Below the pieces are notes generated by a model that was not told the origin of the DNA, did not search any database, and was given only the letters and a program-made list of their open reading frames with translations. Source: Pseudovibrio exalbescens (GTDB lineage Bacteria > Pseudomonadota > Alphaproteobacteria > Rhizobiales > Stappiaceae). From it: a stretch of DNA of 64,000 nt. The stretch lies in the NCBI RefSeq assembly GCF_028737195.1, contig NZ_JAQZAJ010000004.1:342652-406651 (forward strand), read 5' to 3'. Of the stretch, positions 51,443 through 60,817 are shown in pieces. A program made the position numbers and the translations under genes. Within the stretch, counting starts at the first letter, position 1. Each line of letters opens with the position of its first letter.

Positions 51443-53131
51443 ATGATCATTGATCTTGCACAGCTGTTTCATAACAACTCCCTTCTTGTCGTTTTCACAA
51501 TCATTGCGTTTGGTTATCTGATAGGCAACATCAAGATTGCGCGGTTTGAGATCGGCGTTACCGGCGGTGTTCTTTTGTGCGCCCTTGTGTTTGGGCACTA
51601 CAACTTCCAGCTAGATCCGATTGTTCAGTCTCTTGGCTTCACGCTTTTCATCTATTCGGTAGGTTGGCAGGCCGGACCACAGATATTGAACGTGCTGCGC
51701 CTTGATGGGCCGCGTTATTTGGTGCTGACCCTCTTCATGACGGCGGTGTCCTTCAGTCTTGTCTTTGGTCTTGCCGCCGTGATTGACCTGCCGAGCAGCT
51801 ACGCCGCGGGTCTGATGGCGGGTAGTCTGACAAGTACACCTACTCTTGTGGGCGCACAAAACGCCGTAACTTCTGGGCTTGTAAGGGTACCCGAGGGGGC
51901 AACTGCCCGTTCGCTCATTGAGAACATCAGTGTTGCATACGCCATTACCTACATTTTCGGTACTGTTGGGCTCTTGATGGTGGTGAGGATCCTGCCCAGT
52001 ATTCTTCGAGTAGACCTGGTGGCTGCGGCCCTTCAGTTCTCCAAAGAGCGTGGGATCAAAAGCGACCGGGAGAAGTACAGGGTGAAACGTCCCATTTTGA
52101 GGGCGTATGCGGTGGATGATCCTGATCTGGCGGGAAAGACTTTTGATGAGATCTTGTCGCGACACGGGGCTCAGTCGGCGAACCTCAGGGCGTTTTATCG
52201 TTTGAAGCGCGGCTCTGAACTCATCGAGCCGCGTTCTGACACAATTGTTGAGATGGGCGACAAGGTTGCTGTATTTGCAACACCTGAGGAGCATGCCGAG
52301 GCCCACAAGCTTCCCGGTTTGACCGCAGATATTCTTGATGAAGATCTTATCGACGCGGAAATTGATGTGGCGGAGATTGTCATTACGAACCCGGCTTCGG
52401 TTGGCAAGCCGCTGGCAGAGATCGGTATCTACGACAAGTTCGGGTGCTTTCTCTCTAGTCTCACCCGCTCTCAGATCCAAATGCCGGTCTCACCAGGTAC
52501 TGTTGTGCAGCGAGGCGATGTGATGATTGTGTCCGGGGAGCGCCTGGCGTTGGACCGATTGATCGCGCACCTAGGAGCAGAAGACCGCAAAGCCGTTGAA
52601 ACGGATCTCTTGACCTTTGCCGCGGGCATTGTCGCAGGCCTCATCATTGGTCAGATTACCGTCAAGATCGGCAGTATCGATATTGGGCTGGGCAACGCTG
52701 GCGGTTTGTTGCTCTCAGGCATTTGCGTTGGCTTTCTGCGCGCCAATCGGCCGACATTTGGCCGTATGCCCGCCGCCGCACGCTTCATCTTCATGGAGCT
52801 GGGACTTTTGCTGTTCATGGTGGGGGTTGGCCTTAATGCGGGCGGTGGCATTGTCGGCGCGCTTGCTTCCCTCGGCCCGATCCTGTTCGCTTGCGGGGTG
52901 GTGGTAACGTGTGTTCCGCTTCTCGTGGGGTATGCCTTTGGCCGTTTTGCGTTGAACATGAACCCAGCACTTCTGTTCGGGGCGCTTACCGGAGCCATGA
53001 CCAGTACACCCGCTCTCGGAATTGTTCAGCAGGCGGCCAAGAGTACAGTTCCTGCCTTGGGATATGCAGGTACCTATGCGTTGGCGAATGTCCTTCTGAC
53101 ACTAGCAGGAACAGCAATCGTTATGCTTTAG
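51443..53131 (+). CDS. AspT/YidE-family transporter with TrkA-C domains
   Basis: A 562-residue protein with about ten hydrophobic segments in two halves and two central TrkA-C-like cytoplasmic domains (around residues 210-370). The repeated motif is visible as GSLTSTPTLVGAQ (first half) and GAMTSTPALGIVQ (second half), as in aspartate:alanine exchangers. The family includes AspT and the uncharacterised YidE/YbjL group. Exchange of amino acids or carboxylates is likely; the substrate is unknown. The TrkA-C domains may sense small ligands or nucleotides. It follows a structured leader; no partner decarboxylase is adjacent. Confidence 0.87.
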   Translation: MIIDLAQLFHNNSLLVVFTIIAFGYLIGNIKIARFEIGVTGGVLLCALVFGHYNFQLDPIVQSLGFTLFIYSVGWQAGPQILNVLRLDGPRYLVLTLFMTAVSFSLVFGLAAVIDLPSSYAAGLMAGSLTSTPTLVGAQNAVTSGLVRVPEGATARSLIENISVAYAITYIFGTVGLLMVVRILPSILRVDLVAAALQFSKERGIKSDREKYRVKRPILRAYAVDDPDLAGKTFDEILSRHGAQSANLRAFYRLKRGSELIEPRSDTIVEMGDKVAVFATPEEHAEAHKLPGLTADILDEDLIDAEIDVAEIVITNPASVGKPLAEIGIYDKFGCFLSSLTRSQIQMPVSPGTVVQRGDVMIVSGERLALDRLIAHLGAEDRKAVETDLLTFAAGIVAGLIIGQITVKIGSIDIGLGNAGGLLLSGICVGFLRANRPTFGRMPAAARFIFMELGLLLFMVGVGLNAGGGIVGALASLGPILFACGVVVTCVPLLVGYAFGRFALNMNPALLFGALTGAMTSTPALGIVQQAAKSTVPALGYAGTYALANVLLTLAGTAIVML

Positions 53132-53134
53132 GCG

Positions 53135-54199
53135 TCAGCTTTTCGCAAAAGCACCTGCATCTATTTGCTGCTGAAACATTTCTTCCAGTGATTGGCGCAG
53201 GGGACGATAGGTAACGCCCAGTTCCTTAACGGCTTTGGTGTTGTCCGCCTTAAAGGGCACATCCACATTTCGAGCAATCATCTTCCGTGTCATGGAGGTG
53301 TTGACCACCGGGCCTGCAAGCCAGATCAACCACTTTGGTGCAGCGGTTTTGGGGATCGGAAAGCTATCTCCATAAGTGCGATGAAGGATCTTGCTCATCT
53401 CGAAGAAATCGGTGTTGTGCCCGTTTATGATGTTGCGGCCATGCGCTTCTGGTGTGAAGGCTGCGGCGAGATGAGCCTCTGCCAAATCCCGGACGTCAAC
53501 GACGCCCATGCCCCATTTGGGCGCCCCATGCCGCAGTGTGCCGTTGCCGAACTGGCGGATGAGTGAGAAGCTCTCTGACGTGGCGTTTGGATTAAGGCCT
53601 GGCCCAATTACAAGAGAGGGATTGATGACCACGAGATCCCAGCGGTCTTGCGCTTTGGCTATTGCCCATGCTTTCTGTTCCGCGAGGCGTTTGGAGTAAG
53701 AGTAGGGGTTATGTGAGAGTGATGACGAAGTGTTCCATACCTCTTCGGTGAATACCCCACCTGGTGTGTTTTCTATATCGGCGTTGTCTCCAAAGATCGC
53801 TGCGCAGGAGCTTGTAAGCACGACACGTTGCACCGAAGGCGTGTTGTTCGCCTGTTCAAGAACATTGGTGGTTCCCTTCAAGGCAGGATCGATGAGTTCC
53901 TGTTGGGGGTCTTGCACACTGATCGTGAACGGTGAGGCAGTATGAAACACAAATTTGCAGCCTTTCATGGCGGCTGCGTATGAGCCTTTCTCTAACAGGT
54001 CAGAAGCAAAAAACTTCAGTTTGCCGTTGGTGCGCTCAGCAAGGTTGCTGAGATGTTGCAGCTTGGTCTGATTTCCGGGATCGCGGACACACGCATGGAC
54101 AGTTGCGCCCGCCTCCAAAAGGCTTTTGACGATCCATCCGGCAACATAGCCTGAAGCACCGGTGACCAGAATGGGAGCTGAGGTATCAACTTTAAACAC
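53135..54199 (-). CDS. NAD(P)-dependent epimerase/dihydroflavonol-reductase-like protein
   Basis: A 354-residue extended SDR. The cofactor motif GASGYVAGWIV is near residue 14; HTASPFTISVQDPQQELIDP and LTSSCAAIFGD follow, and the active site is Y-x3-K in PYSYSKRLAEQKAW. It resembles dihydroflavonol-4-reductase/cinnamoyl-CoA reductase-like enzymes that reduce ketones or aldehydes. The start is taken as GTG at 54199, preceded by AAGGA; a TTG at 54247 gives 16 more residues. It is divergent from an alkane monooxygenase gene, so it might act on its aldehyde or alcohol products; this is only context. Confidence 0.83.
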   Translation of the reverse strand: MFKVDTSAPILVTGASGYVAGWIVKSLLEAGATVHACVRDPGNQTKLQHLSNLAERTNGKLKFFASDLLEKGSYAAAMKGCKFVFHTASPFTISVQDPQQELIDPALKGTTNVLEQANNTPSVQRVVLTSSCAAIFGDNADIENTPGGVFTEEVWNTSSSLSHNPYSYSKRLAEQKAWAIAKAQDRWDLVVINPSLVIGPGLNPNATSESFSLIRQFGNGTLRHGAPKWGMGVVDVRDLAEAHLAAAFTPEAHGRNIINGHNTDFFEMSKILHRTYGDSFPIPKTAAPKWLIWLAGPVVNTSMTRKMIARNVDVPFKADNTKAVKELGVTYRPLRQSLEEMFQQQIDAGAFAKS

Positions 54200-54414
54200 G
54201 CAGACCGTTCCTTGGTTGGATTTTGCAACTTTACCGAGTATAGGCAATGACTTGGTGGCTTGTCATTACTCACAGTTATAATGCAGAAAAGCCCTAAGTA
54301 TTGGTCGCTCTTTTTGTAGTGATGCTCCCCCTTGGTTTATTACTTGATTTGATGTGTTTAATATATAACCTAGCGTAATATGTGATTTATAGGTGATCTT
54401 GGGAGGGTTTATCT

Positions 54415-55542
54415 ATGCATGCAGAGCTCAATGATTTGACGAATAACGCCGCTCGATATCGAAATGGGAAGCGCTATCTCTGGTTGATTGCATTTGTGAC
54501 GGCATTTTTGCCCATTGCCTCAATGCTGGTCTACGTAGAGACAGGGTTTTTGGCAGCGTTGTGTTTCCCTTTGATCTATTTCTTCGTTGGGATGCCGCTG
54601 TTGGATATGCTTTTGGGAGAGGATCCCTACAATCCATCGGATGACGTGATGTACCGTCTTGAACAGGATCCCTATTTCCGCGTGCTGCTCTTTTGCATCA
54701 TTCCGATCTATTACTTGACTTTCTTCGCGGCTGTCTGGGTTGTTGGCACCTACAGCCCACCCTTGTGGGCTGTGCTGGTCTTTGCAGTGGGCGTTGGTAC
54801 CTTTCACGCGAATAGTTTGACCGTTGGCCACGAGCTGGGGCACAAGACCAACAAGGTTGATCAATGGGGGGCGAAAATCAGCAACGCGCTGGTTGGATAT
54901 GGACATTTCTGCATCGAGCACAACCGAGGTCATCACGTTCAAGTGGCAACACCTGAGGACGCGGCGAGCTCGCGTTTCGGAGAAAGCATTTACAGATTTG
55001 CGCTCCGAGAAATTCCAGGTGGTTTTGTGCGTGGCTGGCATCATGAGGCGGAGCGTCTCAAGAGGAAAGGCCATTCTGTTTGGTCGTGGCGCAATGACAT
55101 TCTCCAAGGATACGCCATCACGCTTGCCATTGCGGCTGGTCTCGTTGTTTGGTTTGGCCCGGGGGTTCTGCCCTTCATCATTGTGCACCATGTGGTTGGA
55201 TGGTACGGCCTAACGCAGGCAAACTATGTCGAGCACTACGGACTGAAGCGCAAGAAAATGGAAAACGGTCGATATGAGCCGTGTCAGCCCAGGCATTCCT
55301 GGAACACGAACCATATCTACTCCAACTTGGCGACCTTCCATCTGCAGCGCCACTCGGATCACCACTCCAATCCACTTCGTCCATATCAGGTGCTTCGGAA
55401 CTTCCCCGATCTGCCAAGGCTGCCAAGTGGATATCCGGGGTGTTTTGTTTTGGCCGCCATTCCGCCGCTGTGGTTCCGGATCATGAATCCCAAAGTGATG
55501 GCATGGGCCAACAATGATCCCTCTCTGATAAATAAAGGGTAG
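54415..55542 (+). CDS. alkB: Alkane 1-monooxygenase (AlkB-type)
   Basis: A 375-residue integral-membrane diiron oxygenase. The histidine boxes are present: HELGH (139-143), EHNRGHH (168-174), and QRHSDHH (311-317), plus NYVEHYG (270-276), with six or so transmembrane helices between. AlkB hydroxylates the terminal carbon of medium-chain alkanes with rubredoxin-delivered electrons; no rubredoxin or rubredoxin reductase gene is adjacent, so they must be elsewhere. GGGAGG lies eight bases before the ATG. A divergent reductase gene is the only nearby partner. Fatty-acid omega-hydroxylation is an alternative substrate. Confidence 0.92.
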   Translation: MHAELNDLTNNAARYRNGKRYLWLIAFVTAFLPIASMLVYVETGFLAALCFPLIYFFVGMPLLDMLLGEDPYNPSDDVMYRLEQDPYFRVLLFCIIPIYYLTFFAAVWVVGTYSPPLWAVLVFAVGVGTFHANSLTVGHELGHKTNKVDQWGAKISNALVGYGHFCIEHNRGHHVQVATPEDAASSRFGESIYRFALREIPGGFVRGWHHEAERLKRKGHSVWSWRNDILQGYAITLAIAAGLVVWFGPGVLPFIIVHHVVGWYGLTQANYVEHYGLKRKKMENGRYEPCQPRHSWNTNHIYSNLATFHLQRHSDHHSNPLRPYQVLRNFPDLPRLPSGYPGCFVLAAIPPLWFRIMNPKVMAWANNDPSLINKG

Positions 55543-55631
55543 TCTTTAAAACCTGCTTCAAAACACCACTAACTCCTTAATGTGATGGTGAGACGGCTTG
55601 GCTAACCTGCCGCTACCGGCGTCGGATACGT

Positions 55632-56390
55632 ATGTCCGAAGCCGGTTTCGAGCAGCAGAGGTGCCTCGTGTCCGCCATTCCTCGATTCCTATTGGTTGTG
55701 CCAATCCTCGCCTTCTCAGTTTCTCTTGGGCAGCCTTTGCTCTTGGGGTCTGATATCTCCGGTTTGCATTTTCTGCAGGTTCAGGCTTCAGCCTTGGCTG
55801 AGGAAGTGCTGAACACACCTTCTGCTGATGCTTCAGAACGAGAAACTGACACCCAAAGGTTCATGCCAATTGAGGGTGCTGCCCCTGCCCCAAAAGGTTT
55901 TGATGCATTCTGCGAGGACAACCCCGCGCAATGTGAAAGCGCTGGCGCGGGTGAGTTTCCAAATGGAGTTCGGCTTGATGTTCGGCGGTGGGCGCAACTT
56001 CAGAAGGTCAATCGGGAGGTTAATGCAGCAATAAATCGTGTTCCTGATCAGGTGCTCTATGGGATTGCAGAGCAATGGGCCTTCCCAAAGCAGGGTGCGG
56101 GGGACTGCGAGGACTTTGCTCTCGAAAAACGCCGGCTGCTCCTTGCTCTCGGTTGGCCCATGGAGACACTCCTTGTCACTGTCGGGGTTGACCGAGAAAA
56201 GCGTGGTCATGCAGTGTTGACGGTGGTGACAGAGCAAGGCGACCTTGTGCTGGACAGCAAAAGCCCTGCCATACTTCCGTGGTATGCGACGCCCTATCGA
56301 TATACTTGTCGCCAGTCCGCTGTCTCACCGCGGAACTGGGTACATATAGGTGACAACCGCACCACCAGCTTGCCCACTATCTGTAAGTAG
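55632..56390 (+). CDS. Transglutaminase-like cysteine protease (BTLCP)
   Basis: A 252-residue exported protein with a hydrophobic N-terminal segment (FLLVVPILAFSVSLGQPLLL). The catalytic cysteine is in GAGDCEDFALEKRRLL, the histidine in RGHAVLTVV and the aspartate in DLVLDSKSP, the C-H-D order of bacterial transglutaminase-like proteases (PF06035). FCEDNPAQC near the N-terminus is another family block. Homologues such as LapG cleave adhesins after c-di-GMP loss, but this protein has no LapD-like partner nearby and its calcium-binding residues were not verified. Target unknown; envelope or biofilm control is the usual role. Confidence 0.85.
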   Translation: MSEAGFEQQRCLVSAIPRFLLVVPILAFSVSLGQPLLLGSDISGLHFLQVQASALAEEVLNTPSADASERETDTQRFMPIEGAAPAPKGFDAFCEDNPAQCESAGAGEFPNGVRLDVRRWAQLQKVNREVNAAINRVPDQVLYGIAEQWAFPKQGAGDCEDFALEKRRLLLALGWPMETLLVTVGVDREKRGHAVLTVVTEQGDLVLDSKSPAILPWYATPYRYTCRQSAVSPRNWVHIGDNRTTSLPTICK

Positions 56391-56566
56391 GAGTTGTACC
56401 AGCAGGTTGTGCGATTGGGGGGATCGTGCCATTAAAGGCTCTGTACGTATTCATCCGTATTCCATTTTGTTGAACTTCACGTCATTTGACGCGAACACTC
56501 CGCCAAATTGCGCTTTGATTCACCGACTACTTAGGGAACAACTGCGGCAACCAAGGGAGTTTTCTT

Positions 56567-57052
56567 GTGAAAAGGAAGCCTTCCATGAAGCGTGGCGTCA
56601 AATCAGGGCACTTGCAGCCAGATATTATTGGCTGGCGTGAGTACGTCGCCCTCCCGGATTTTAAGATCTCAGAAATGAAAGCCAAGATTGATACTGGCGC
56701 TAGAACCTCTGCTCTTAACAGCCGGATAGATGAGACATTTACACGTAACGGCGTGCCGTGGCTACGGTTCACCATACCGGCGCTCAAGGGCCAGCACCGT
56801 GCCATTACACTAGAAACTGCTATTCATGATCAGCGTATGATCAAAAATACCAGCGGTGTGCCTGAAGAGCGCTACATCGTAAAGACTAGCCTCATGCTCG
56901 GTTGGCACAAGTGGCATATTGAGGTGTCTCTGGCCAATCGTGAAAACATGGGCTTTGACATGATCCTTGGTCGTACGGCTTTTAAGGGGCGCAACGTCCT
57001 TGTGAATGCTTCAAAGTCATTTTTATCCGGACGTCCGGTTGCCCTCAGCTGA
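56567..57052 (+). CDS. RimK-linked aspartic-protease-like protein
   Basis: A 161-residue protein. The retropepsin-type motif DTGARTSAL lies in KAKIDTGARTSALNSRID (about residues 39-56), and NMGFDMILGRTAFKGRNVLV is the second family block. It belongs to the family formerly annotated as ATP-dependent zinc protease (PF05618), now regarded as a RimK-linked aspartic peptidase. A GTG start at 56567 is preceded by AGGGAG. It precedes rimK by 82 bp on the same strand and is probably co-expressed. It is thought to cut or trim RimK-type poly-glutamate tails, though proof is lacking. Confidence 0.85.
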   Translation: MKRKPSMKRGVKSGHLQPDIIGWREYVALPDFKISEMKAKIDTGARTSALNSRIDETFTRNGVPWLRFTIPALKGQHRAITLETAIHDQRMIKNTSGVPEERYIVKTSLMLGWHKWHIEVSLANRENMGFDMILGRTAFKGRNVLVNASKSFLSGRPVALS

Positions 57053-57134
57053 CAGCAGCGTATTCTTAAATAACAAAGCCCCAAAGACTGGTCGCCTGAT
57101 TGGCGATTTTTGATTTATTGCGTGGAGAGTATCG

Positions 57135-58040
57135 ATGAAAATTGCAATGTTATCCCGAAATCCGAACCTTTACTCTCACAGGCGTCTTAAAGAAGCTGCT
57201 GAAGAGCGGGGTTTCGAGCTTGATATTCTGAATACACTTCAATGTACAATGAACATTGCATCAAGACGCCCTGAGATTTACTATGGTGGCACCAAAGTAC
57301 CCGCATACGATGCAGTCATTCCTCGAATTGGAGCGTCAGTTACCTTCTACGGCCTGGCTGTGTTGCGTCAGTTCGAGATGATGGGCGTTTTTCCGCTTAA
57401 TGAGTCAGTCGCAATTGGCCGTTCTCGTGACAAACTGCGTTCCATGCAGTTGCTTGCACGCGATGGCATTGGTCTGCCGACAACCGCCTTTGCGCACTAT
57501 CCAAAACAGTCAGAGGAAGTTCTTCGTCTTGCAGGGGGGGCTCCCTTGGTCATTAAACTGCTCGAGGGAACGCAAGGAATTGGTGTTGTGCTGGCGGATT
57601 CAGACCGTTCAGCGAAGTCAATCATTGAGGCCTTTCGCGGTGCGGACGTTAACATTCTCGTGCAGGAGTTCGTAAAAGAGGCCGAAGGCAGCGATATTCG
57701 CGCAATCGTCATTGGTGGCAAGGTGGTCGCCGCGATGCAGCGCACAGGTGCGCCGGGTGAGTTCCGCTCCAATCTGCACCGGGGCGGCAAAGCAAGTACT
57801 GTGAAGATCACGCCTCAAGAGCGTGCAACAGCTGTCGGTGCGGCGAAGACATTGGGCTTGAATGTCTGCGGCGTAGATATGCTGCGTTCCAAGGAAGGGC
57901 CTGTCGTCATGGAGGTCAACTCTTCACCGGGGCTTGAGGGTGTAGAAAAGGCGACCGGCATGGATGTGGCGGGCAAGATCATTGACTTCATTGCGCGGAA
58001 CGCAAGCGTCGGCAAGACGAAAACCAAAGGCAAGGGGTAG
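57135..58040 (+). CDS. rimK: RimK-family ATP-grasp glutamate ligase
   Basis: A 301-residue ATP-grasp ligase (E. coli RimK is 300). The start [23 protein letters not shown]-grasp region [18 protein letters not shown], and the metal-binding [16 protein letters not shown] are all characteristic. RimK adds glutamates to the C-terminus of ribosomal protein S6 and can make poly-glutamate. The next gene starts 5 bp later, so an operon is clear. The neighbouring protease and desuccinylase-like genes suggest add-and-remove control of tails on a protein or small molecule. Confidence 0.93.
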   Translation: MKIAMLSRNPNLYSHRRLKEAAEERGFELDILNTLQCTMNIASRRPEIYYGGTKVPAYDAVIPRIGASVTFYGLAVLRQFEMMGVFPLNESVAIGRSRDKLRSMQLLARDGIGLPTTAFAHYPKQSEEVLRLAGGAPLVIKLLEGTQGIGVVLADSDRSAKSIIEAFRGADVNILVQEFVKEAEGSDIRAIVIGGKVVAAMQRTGAPGEFRSNLHRGGKASTVKITPQERATAVGAAKTLGLNVCGVDMLRSKEGPVVMEVNSSPGLEGVEKATGMDVAGKIIDFIARNASVGKTKTKGKG

Positions 58041-58045
58041 AGCCT

Positions 58046-59086
58046 GTGCTGCGTGAAAGCTTTCGAATTGGTGATGAGTCTGTTCCTTCAGGTACTCGGC
58101 AAACCGTTGAGCTGCCAATAGGAACCATGTCTGATCACACCCCAATTGCGATGTCAGTGCATGTGGTTCATGGCAAGAGGCCTGGTCCGGTTGTTTTCGT
58201 TAGTGCCGCTGTTCATGGTGATGAAATCATTGGTGTTGAGGTTGCGCGCCGACTTCTGCAAAACAAGGCCTTGTCGCGCCTTCGTGGCACGCTCCTGGTG
58301 GTGCCGATTGTAAACACCTTCGGCTTCATGAACCAATCTCGTTATCTGCCGGACCGTCGGGATCTGAACAGGTCCTTTCCGGGAACAGAGAGCGGCTCTA
58401 TGGCGGGGCGCATAGCCAACTTGTTTTTCACCGAGGTCGTTCAGAAATCTGACTACGGTATTGATCTCCACTCCGCCGCGATCCATCGCACGAACTTGCC
58501 GCAAATTCGAATTGCGCCAAGAGACAGAGCGGGGATGGATTTGGCACGGGTTTTCGGGGCACCGGTTACACTGCTGGCCAAGGTGCGCGAAGGCTCACTG
58601 CGTCATGCTGCTGCGGAGCACGGCACGAAGGTGCTTTTGTTTGAAGCGGGGGAGAGTCTGCGGTTTGATGAGATGGCCATTCGCGCAGGTACCTCAGGTA
58701 TTTTGCGCGTGCTGCGCCATCTGGATATGATATCCGGGCGCGGTATTGCCCAGCCAAAGGAAAATCCGGTCATTTGTTATCGCAGCAGGTGGCAGCGTTC
58801 GCCTGCGGGCGGCTTGCTTCGAAGCTATAAACGTACAGGGACCTTCGTGAAAAAGGGCGAAGTGCTTGGCATTATCTCCGATCCGTTTGGCGAAGTTGAG
58901 CAGCAAGTGAAAGCTCAGATTGACGGTATAATCATCGGACGCACAAACCTGCCGGTGGTTTATGAGGGAGATGGGCTCTACCATCTTGCAGAGGCTAAAA
59001 GTGAAAACGAGGCCATCGATACAATCGAGAGCCTCGTTACGCAGCTTGAGAACGATCCGTTTTATGATGAGGACGAGATCATCTAG
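58046..59086 (+). CDS. Succinylglutamate desuccinylase/aspartoacylase-family deacylase
   Basis: A 346-residue zinc hydrolase. Zinc ligands are H and E in VHGDEIIG (near residue 57) and a later H in IDLHSAAIH; DRRDLNRSFPG is the substrate-binding block. The C-terminal region (FVKKGEVLGIISDP) has a lipoyl-like beta domain as in a subset of the family. It removes acyl groups from amino acids or from RimK-like products. The GTG start at 58046 is close after rimK. The three-gene unit of protease, RimK and this enzyme is seen in many proteobacteria; the true substrate is unknown. Confidence 0.87.
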   Translation: MLRESFRIGDESVPSGTRQTVELPIGTMSDHTPIAMSVHVVHGKRPGPVVFVSAAVHGDEIIGVEVARRLLQNKALSRLRGTLLVVPIVNTFGFMNQSRYLPDRRDLNRSFPGTESGSMAGRIANLFFTEVVQKSDYGIDLHSAAIHRTNLPQIRIAPRDRAGMDLARVFGAPVTLLAKVREGSLRHAAAEHGTKVLLFEAGESLRFDEMAIRAGTSGILRVLRHLDMISGRGIAQPKENPVICYRSRWQRSPAGGLLRSYKRTGTFVKKGEVLGIISDPFGEVEQQVKAQIDGIIIGRTNLPVVYEGDGLYHLAEAKSENEAIDTIESLVTQLENDPFYDEDEII

Positions 59087-59104
59087 ACCGTCCTCACAAC
59101 TCGT

Positions 59105-60343
59105 TCAAACCGCCTCGACCTTTTTCAAGAAGCAAGCAGTCTCGGCTTGCAGTTCCAGTATGGAAGCAGAAAGGCAGCCGAGGTTGCCAAGCAGCACACC
59201 GGATTCTTCCATGGTGCGCCGGTCGCGCTCAGCCGTTGCAGCAACGTCTTTGGTAGCGATGTCTGCGCGCTCAACCATATCCTTGCAGGCCAGGTTGATT
59301 TCATGAGCTGCGGCTGTCTGCTGAGCGATTGACGTGCTGATCGCGGCTGAGTAGACCGAAACATCCTCCATGGATTTGCTGATTGTGCCCACTGCGTCAA
59401 GATTTGCGGCCGTTGCCGCGCCAGCTTGGCTGAGGTGTGCATTCAGATCTTCCACGATTTGCTCAGTGTACTCCGCCAGACGCTTGACTTCTTCCGCTAC
59501 GACAGAAAATCCAGCGCCAGCCGCACCAGCGCGCGCCGCTTCAATTGATGCATTGAGGGCCAGAAGCTTGGTCTGGTTCGAAACTTCAGCAATGTTGTTG
59601 CAGTACTCGGCAACATCAGATGCCAAGTGGTTCAAACGCTCGCCTTGTTCACGGCATGTGCCAATGGCTTCCTGGCTTTGATCAACGGCCTTCAAGCTGA
59701 GGTCCACTTGCCGTTCAATCTCCGCAATGGACATGGACAACTCTTCCGCTGCCGTAGCCACTGACTGTACTGCCTGATCGGCTCTCTCGGTTTCCCTCAG
59801 AGTTGCCGCTGCGTGCTGCTCGGCCTCTTCTGTTCTACTGTGGAAACCCTCTGCCCAAGACCGAACCTCTTGAATGGTGGTGCTGAGATTTGCGTAGCGC
59901 GCTGTTGCGAACTCATCATGTTCGGCAACGATCTTGCGGGCGTTCTCGCTACGATCCATTGTTTCCTGTAGTTGAAGGCTTTGCATTTGTTGCTGCTGTT
60001 GGTTTACCTCGTTGCGTTCATTGGTTAGATGAATGAGCAGCTCGACAGCCGTTGCCCAAACGCCTGTCCGGGGAGCGTCACCATATTCGGGAAGGTTTTT
60101 TCCGTCCTTCAGGGTTTGAGCGAAGTACTGCAGCCAGACTTGAAACTTATAGGCTTTTACTAGGCCCCAAATTGAGGTCGCAATTAGAATGGTACCGAGA
60201 AGTAGAATTGCCACACCCACCAGCTCAGATGTGCTCGTCGCAGCATGTGCCTCTTCAGTGTTGATATACCAGAAGTCTGTAATCAGTAGAATTTCCAGGG
60301 CCAGCATCGCCACTATATTTACTGCTATGCCATTGATTTTCAT
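59105..60343 (-). CDS. Methyl-accepting chemotaxis protein without a large sensor domain
   Basis: A 412-residue receptor. TM1 (about 7-27) and TM2 (about 45-68) are separated by roughly 20 residues, too few for a periplasmic sensor domain. No HAMP domain is evident. The signalling domain holds [20 protein letters not shown] and [14 protein letters not shown] near residues 264-300. It probably responds to membrane or cytoplasmic signals such as energy state, or to a partner protein. It is far from the other two receptors in sequence. The ATG at 60343 has TGGGA just upstream; a GTG at 60355 adds four residues. Confidence 0.88.
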   Translation of the reverse strand: MKINGIAVNIVAMLALEILLITDFWYINTEEAHAATSTSELVGVAILLLGTILIATSIWGLVKAYKFQVWLQYFAQTLKDGKNLPEYGDAPRTGVWATAVELLIHLTNERNEVNQQQQQMQSLQLQETMDRSENARKIVAEHDEFATARYANLSTTIQEVRSWAEGFHSRTEEAEQHAAATLRETERADQAVQSVATAAEELSMSIAEIERQVDLSLKAVDQSQEAIGTCREQGERLNHLASDVAEYCNNIAEVSNQTKLLALNASIEAARAGAAGAGFSVVAEEVKRLAEYTEQIVEDLNAHLSQAGAATAANLDAVGTISKSMEDVSVYSAAISTSIAQQTAAAHEINLACKDMVERADIATKDVAATAERDRRTMEESGVLLGNLGCLSASILELQAETACFLKKVEAV

Positions 60344-60817
60344 GATTAGTCCCACGCTGCCACATGCTAATACTTGAAAGCATTAGGTAGGCAGAGGTTA
60401 ACAAGGTGTGAAGTCGATGAAGGGTGCCGCTGGGGTATAAGTGATGAAAATTACATTATACCCGCAATATATATTTATCGATGCTAGATATTTTGGCAGG
60501 CTGTTGCGCAAAGACTGATGGCCTTGAACTTGCGCTCAGTCCGGCATTGGCCGAAGTGCCTGCGGCGAGTTTTGCATTTGACAGATAAACGGCATTTGAG
60601 GATGGTTACACGAATACGTGGATCTTCTGACCAGTTTGTTCTAGAAACTAGGCTGAAGCGTTATGGTGTCGTGTAGAAACGCCTGTTTGCGCTCGCCGAA
60701 GCTTGCAATTTGCTGACTTTTTAGTATACCCCTGCATACAATTAAATCGCTCCGACTCTGCGTTCTTCGCAAAAGGGGCGATGAACAAAAGACCAACACG
60801 AGTTTTCGGGGATGATC
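60344..60817. other. 474-bp region before acnB
   Basis: No gene is supported. An inverted repeat at 60433-60463 (GGGTATAA ... TTATACCC, 15-base spacer) lies in the middle, and TTAGTATACCCC at 60721-60732 is promoter-like and close to acnB. The stretch serves the divergent receptor and acnB. Confidence 0.5.
60433..60463. repeat. 8-bp inverted repeat upstream of acnB
   Basis: GGGTATAA and TTATACCC are perfectly complementary with a 15-base spacer. It is either a regulatory dyad or a hairpin; no T-run indicates termination. Confidence 0.45.

Noticed and set aside
51611..52480. A 289-residue minus-strand frame opposite the AspT/YidE-type gene
   Set aside because: Lies inside a complete transporter gene; no start signal or family features.
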